Shown here: in pieces, positions 7,738-10,093 of the stretch
How the letters are laid out: every line of letters begins with the position of its first letter
Numbering within the stretch: the stretch's first letter is position 1
Source of the DNA: Ktedonobacter sp. 13_1_20CM_4_53_11
GTDB taxonomy: Bacteria; Chloroflexota; Ktedonobacteria; Ktedonobacterales; Ktedonobacteraceae
Assembly: GCA_001919995.1 (NCBI GenBank)
Contig: MNIY01000195.1
Coordinates: 1-10,093 of the forward strand
Direction: 5' to 3'
DNA length: 10,093 nt
Made by a program: the position numbers and the translations under genes
Notes under the pieces: model-generated
What the model saw: the letters and a program-made list of their open reading frames with translations, nothing else
Told to the model about the DNA's origin: nothing
Database searches by the model: none

Positions 7738-7791
7738 TGACCTCCGTTTTCCGCGAGGTGACAGCGGGCGTTGAAATGATCTCGGAGGTTA
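7738..7791 (+). promoter_or_regulatory. Riboswitch expression platform: Shine-Dalgarno sequestering hairpin
   Basis: TGACCTCCG (7738-7746) pairs over 9 bp, one of them G-U, with CGGAGGTTA (7783-7791), which contains the btuF Shine-Dalgarno GGAGG (7784-7788). A compatible inner hairpin is CCGC (7751-7754) with GCGG (7764-7767). The same ACCTCCG strand (7740-7746) can instead pair with CG and GAGGT at 7752-7759, with one bulged C, which would free the ribosome site. No hairpin plus U-run terminator lies between aptamer and start codon, so control is probably of translation. A further perfect 6-bp hairpin (7695-7700 with 7706-7711, loop GAACG) stands between aptamer and platform. Confidence 0.65.
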
Positions 7792-7798
7792 CAACCAC

Positions 7799-8791
7799 AT
7801 GCGCTCCCATGTCATCTCTTTTCGTCTCTCTCTTGTCCTGCTTTTATCTTGCTTCGTACTGCTGACAGCATGCGGGCAAGGCTCATCACCGGCAACTGGA
7901 ACAAAGCCAACTCCCACCCCAACGGCAGCACCCGATGTTTATGGAACCCCAATGGCCTTCCCGAAAGCGCCTCCGCAACGGATCGTCTCGCTGCTTCCAA
8001 GCACGAGCGAAATGTTGGCAGCATTGCATCTCCAGGGTCGGGTGATCGCTGTCGATTACTTCACGAGCTACCCACCCGAGCTGGCATCGCTGCCGAAGGT
8101 TTCGGATGTCAATGGCAAGTATAATGTTGAGCAGATCGTGGCCTTGAAGCCTGACCTGATTCTGAGCTGGGGCGGAGAGACGAAACAGTACGATCAGCAA
8201 CTTAAAAATCTGGGTCTGCGCGTCGCCGATCTTCCAATCACGAATTTCTCAGGGGTACTCCAGCAAATCTTGCTGGTCGGACGCCTGACATTCACAGAGG
8301 ATACGTCGATAACAGTCGTAAAGCAACTGCAGCAGCAAATCAGTTCGATCAAGGCGTCGTTAGCGGGAACGACCGCGCCCAGGGTGTTACTAGAAGTAGA
8401 CGATAGTACGCCTGGAAAACCCTATATCTTTGGCGGGAGTTCCTTTGGCGATGAACTCTTGCAGGATGCCAATGGAACCAATATCTTCCATGGCAACAGC
8501 AGTGGCGGTGGTTATCCCCAGGTCACAGACGAAGCGATCATCACTGCTAACCCACAGTTTGTCATCCTGACGGAAGATCCTGCCTACGGCGGTAATCCTG
8601 CCCTTGTGTATAAGCGGCCCAACTGGAGTAGCATTGATGCGCTCAAATTGCACCACGTGTACCATATCAATGTCAACATCATGCAGCATCCCAGCCAGCG
8701 CCTGGTCGAGGGGCTACGCTGCGTGGCACAGCTCATTCATCCCGAGAAGTTCTCTGGCGCCTTGCCAGGTTATTGCTCAGGGACAGTCTAA
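7799..8791 (+). CDS. btuF: BtuF-like corrinoid-binding lipoprotein (periplasmic-binding protein fold)
   Basis: 330-aa substrate-binding protein of the BtuF/FepB type. The N-terminus is a lipoprotein signal: a basic start, hydrophobic 9-22 and the lipobox LTAC with Cys25 as lipid anchor. A Thr/Pro-rich tether (about 31-55) follows, then the binding domain (about 58-316). This opens with the family hallmark QRIVSLLPSTSEMLAALHL (60-78) and includes VSDVNGKYNVEQIVALKPDLIL (101-122). Two Cys near the end (308 and 326) could form a disulfide outside the cell. GGAGG lies 10 nt before the ATG. The cobalamin riboswitch directly upstream is the best evidence that the ligand is a corrinoid rather than a siderophore. 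It should hand its cargo to a BtuCD ABC transporter, but no permease or ATPase gene follows in this window, so it is an orphan here. No clear terminator follows the stop. Confidence 0.9.
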   Translation: MRSHVISFRLSLVLLLSCFVLLTACGQGSSPATGTKPTPTPTAAPDVYGTPMAFPKAPPQRIVSLLPSTSEMLAALHLQGRVIAVDYFTSYPPELASLPKVSDVNGKYNVEQIVALKPDLILSWGGETKQYDQQLKNLGLRVADLPITNFSGVLQQILLVGRLTFTEDTSITVVKQLQQQISSIKASLAGTTAPRVLLEVDDSTPGKPYIFGGSSFGDELLQDANGTNIFHGNSSGGGYPQVTDEAIITANPQFVILTEDPAYGGNPALVYKRPNWSSIDALKLHHVYHINVNIMQHPSQRLVEGLRCVAQLIHPEKFSGALPGYCSGTV

Positions 8792-8851
8792 ATAAGCATA
8801 GATCTCCTTTATAGGTCAACTCTCGCTTGCTTCTGTTTTGCAACTGGTATT

Positions 8852-8927
8852 GCGATATGTCGTATATTGGAATATAGCGATGTATCGCATTGTTGTAAAT
8901 AGTGAAACGATATGGCGTATCGTTCAC
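8852..8927. repeat. Operator-like array: three 14-mers with dyad symmetry
   Basis: Three related 14-mers occur at 8852-8865 (GCGATATGTCGTAT), 8877-8890 (GCGATGTATCGCAT) and 8907-8920 (ACGATATGGCGTAT). Copies 1 and 2 differ at three positions, all transitions; copies 1 and 3 differ at two. Dyads overlap them: TATATT-gg-AATATA (8863-8876), GCGAT-gt-ATCGC (8877-8888), and an 11/10-base inverted repeat with a 5-base centre and one bulged A (8902-8912 with 8918-8927). The array is 120-195 bp upstream of the small SHOCT gene, where its promoter should be. It is probably a multi-site binding region for a dimeric repressor; no regulator gene is in view. Confidence 0.55.
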
Positions 8928-8951
8928 AGAACAGATTTGGGCCGTGGTGAC

Positions 8952-9006
8952 ATCGCACAGCGCCTCAGGCGACGCGATAGAACACCGCCAGAGCAACCCA
9001 TGTTGC
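8952..9006 (+). other. Two small stem-loops in the putative leader of the SHOCT gene
   Basis: ATCGC (8952-8956) pairs with GCGAT (8974-8978) around an inner CGCC/GGCG stem (8961-8964 with 8968-8971). GCAAC (8993-8997) pairs with GTTGC (9002-9006) across a 4-nt loop. No U run follows either one, so they are not terminators. They may stabilise or regulate the message, or be chance. The rest of the 8792-9046 spacer holds the 14-mer array and nothing else that I can identify. Confidence 0.3.
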
Positions 9007-9046
9007 CACGACACTGAGAATAGACATAGAGAAAGAGAGGATTCCC

Positions 9047-9337
9047 ATGTTTTGGGGATTTGGACTCGGATTTTTGTTCCTGCTACCGTTGTTGCTCCTG
9101 GGCCGGTTTTTCTGGTTCATCATCCTGGCGCTCCTCATCGTGAGCGTTATACGCTGGGCCATTTTCAGCCACAGGCAGGTGCCTTACTACCATTATGGCC
9201 GCTATGGCACGCCGCCAGTTCAGCCTTCCGCTTTAGACATACTCCGCCAGAGGTATGCGCGGGGTGAGATCGATGCTGTCACCTACGAACAGATGCGTGA
9301 ACGGTTGGAGGCCACAACTGGGCCACGGCAGCAGTAA
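9047..9337 (+). CDS. Small membrane protein with C-terminal SHOCT domain
   Basis: 96 aa. The first 40 residues are strongly hydrophobic (about 2-19 and 21-40), broken by one Arg at 20, so one or two membrane helices are likely. An aromatic, Pro-containing linker (42-60, VPYYHYGRYGTPP) leads to a short SHOCT domain, ALDILRQRYARGEIDAVTYEQMRERLE (62-88, quoted in overview only by its key LxxRYARGEI...YxxMRxRLE pattern). SHOCT domains are small helical modules often found at the end of short membrane or oligomerising proteins; their exact role is not settled. GAGAGG (9035-9040), 6 nt before the ATG, supports the start. The gene is alone: a candidate operator array lies upstream and a strong terminator downstream, so it is probably a single-gene, regulated transcript. 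Function unknown. Confidence 0.85.
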   Translation: MFWGFGLGFLFLLPLLLLGRFFWFIILALLIVSVIRWAIFSHRQVPYYHYGRYGTPPVQPSALDILRQRYARGEIDAVTYEQMRERLEATTGPRQQ

Positions 9338-9405
9338 TATTCCTGGCTGCAAGTGTATGTGTTCCTCCTTGTGAAGTGCACGGGGAGGGAACCCGCACCC
9401 GTATG

Positions 9406-9468
9406 AAGAGATGGAGCACTTCCTCCCCACACCTGAAGGTGGAAGGAGGAAGTGCTCCATCTCTTTTT
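9406..9468 (+). terminator. Intrinsic terminator with a 21-bp perfect stem
   Basis: The arms 9406-9426 and 9445-9465 are perfectly complementary over 21 bp, and CCAC/GTGG (9427-9430 with 9439-9442) can extend the stem past a two-A bulge to an 8-nt loop. A run of five T (9464-9468) starts at the end of the stem. It ends the SHOCT transcript 69 bp after its stop. A weaker imperfect hairpin (9361-9368 with 9384-9392) precedes it. The minus strand has only a very short T run, so termination is chiefly for plus-strand transcripts. Confidence 0.88.
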
Positions 9469-9502
9469 GTCTATGTGCTCATAGAATTTTTTTACGCTCA
9501 GC

Positions 9503-9610
9503 TTGCAAATTATAAACTGCCATGGTAAACTGCAAACGTAACTTAATAGAGAACCGTATCAAGGAAGATACAAAAGAACATCCAGGACGTTCATTAGCTG
9601 GGTGTTTTTT
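9503..9610 (+). ncRNA. Possible small RNA or leader transcript ending in an intrinsic terminator
   Basis: A promoter-like pair, TTGCAA (9503-9508) and TAAACT (9526-9531), has a 17-bp spacer and four of six consensus matches in each hexamer. The predicted start is near 9538. The transcript would carry a hairpin GTATC-AAGGAA-GATAC (9556-9571), then the terminator hairpin, for about 70 nt in all. There is no convincing reading frame inside. It could be a free small RNA or an attenuated leader for the gene at 9773. The promoter is weak by eye. Confidence 0.35.
9577..9610 (+). terminator. Intrinsic terminator upstream of the last gene
   Basis: AACATCCAG (9577-9585) pairs with CTGGGTGTT (9598-9606), 9 bp with one G-U, across a 12-nt loop. 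The stem can extend through the preceding A run into the T run. TTTTTT at 9605-9610 follows the G/C part of the stem. No annotated gene lies between it and the strong terminator ending at 9468. Confidence 0.65.
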
Positions 9611-9772
9611 ATTGCACTGAGCTGAAGACAACTTCACGATCAGTGCCATCAACGACCCAGAAAATACCGTCCTACTACTATAGAATTTGTTGTAGTTGAT
9701 GAGAACTGGGATTATTTATTCAATGTAAAGAGCACATAAAACGAGCAGCCTATCTGGAAAGGAGAACAAACG
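9611..9772 (+). promoter_or_regulatory. Upstream region of the last gene; ribosome site only
   Basis: AAAGGAG (9758-9764) lies 8 nt before the ATG at 9773 and is the only firm signal. Promoter-like hexamers near 9690-9724 are poor matches. An imperfect inverted repeat, CTACTAC (9672-9678) with GTTGTAG (9689-9695), contains one T-T mismatch. I see nothing else in this stretch. Confidence 0.4.
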
Positions 9773-10093
9773 ATGACTATTAGTAGCGCGATTGGTTTGC
9801 TCGCTGCGCTCATTGGTTCGACTGCAACATTATTGGGGGCCTGGGCCTACTTCCGTTCACAGCATCCACCAAAGCGGGAACTCTTTCAAGTGGCACTCGT
9901 GATCACTGTTATCATGGTGTGCATTTTGGGTGTCGCTGTGTTCATCTCACGCGCCACCGCCATCAAGATTAACGGGAAGGAAACTCTTCCCCTACCTACT
10001 GTTCCAGCTCCTGGCAACTCAAATCCTGGCAACTCAAACCCTGGCCAGCCGGTCGGTCAGCCAGTCGCTCCGTCAACAGTGACGCCTTCCCCT
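9773..10093 (+). CDS. Unrecognised small membrane protein, 3'-truncated by window edge
   Basis: 107 codons are open to the window end, starting at ATG with a good ribosome site 8 nt upstream. The start is MTISSAIGLLAALIGSTATL. Two hydrophobic segments are visible: about 5-26, and 40-59 (ending VCILGVAVFIS). A basic, Pro-containing stretch (27-36) separates them, giving a hairpin-like two-helix membrane anchor. After a short basic stretch comes a low-complexity tail with the tandem repeat PGNSN PGNSN PG (about 80-91) and QPVGQPV, rich in Pro, Ser, Thr and Val, then the cut. The tail resembles tethers that present an outside domain, and such a domain may lie beyond the window. I do not recognise a family. 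The frame uses codons like its neighbours, has no internal stop and shows amino-acid patterns typical of a real protein. Confidence 0.75.
   Translation, partial: MTISSAIGLLAALIGSTATLLGAWAYFRSQHPPKRELFQVALVITVIMVCILGVAVFISRATAIKINGKETLPLPTVPAPGNSNPGNSNPGQPVGQPVAPSTVTPSP

Noticed and set aside
9672..9695. Inverted repeat CTACTAC/GTTGTAG as an operator or terminator
   Set aside because: It has a central mismatch and an AT-rich loop, no T run follows, and such pairings are common in AT-rich spacers.

Overview
The window reads as bacterial chromosome, probably from a Gram-positive-type (monoderm) Chloroflexota such as a Ktedonobacteria member. That assignment is an inference. It rests on tandem membrane-anchored Ser/Thr kinases with long Pro-rich linkers, a lipoprotein-type B12-binding protein, a small SHOCT-domain membrane protein and moderate GC. 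No rRNA or other taxonomic marker is present.

Layout. (1) 1-3810, plus strand: two paralogous Ser/Thr protein kinase genes in tandem, the first cut off at its 5' end by the window edge. Each has a kinase domain, a Pro/Ser-rich linker, one transmembrane helix and a related extracytoplasmic domain; the first also carries about 240 further residues outside. (2) 3857-7374: the set of genes for assembly of the cobalamin nucleotide loop. cobT is on the minus strand and convergent with the kinases. A cobC-like phosphatase gene, cobS and cobU run divergently on the plus strand as a tight operon. The spacer between cobT and cobC holds a perfect 16-bp palindrome. (3) 7375-8791: a strong promoter, a full cobalamin riboswitch with a Shine-Dalgarno-sequestering expression platform, and a BtuF-like corrinoid-binding lipoprotein gene. 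(4) 8792-9468: an array of three related 14-mers with dyad symmetry, a small membrane protein gene with a SHOCT domain, and a strong intrinsic terminator. (5) 9469-10093: a possible small RNA or leader ending in a second intrinsic terminator, then the start of an unrecognised small membrane protein gene that runs off the window.

How the genes fit. CobU activates adenosylcobinamide to the GDP form, CobT makes alpha-ribazole phosphate, CobC can dephosphorylate it, and CobS joins the two halves. With BtuF as receptor for imported corrinoid this looks like a salvage and late-synthesis module. The B12 riboswitch sits only in front of the uptake gene; the synthesis genes show no such element and may instead answer to whatever binds the palindrome. 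No novel defence, mobile or CRISPR system is visible. The most interesting items are regulatory: the palindrome, the riboswitch platform, the 14-mer array and the possible small RNA.
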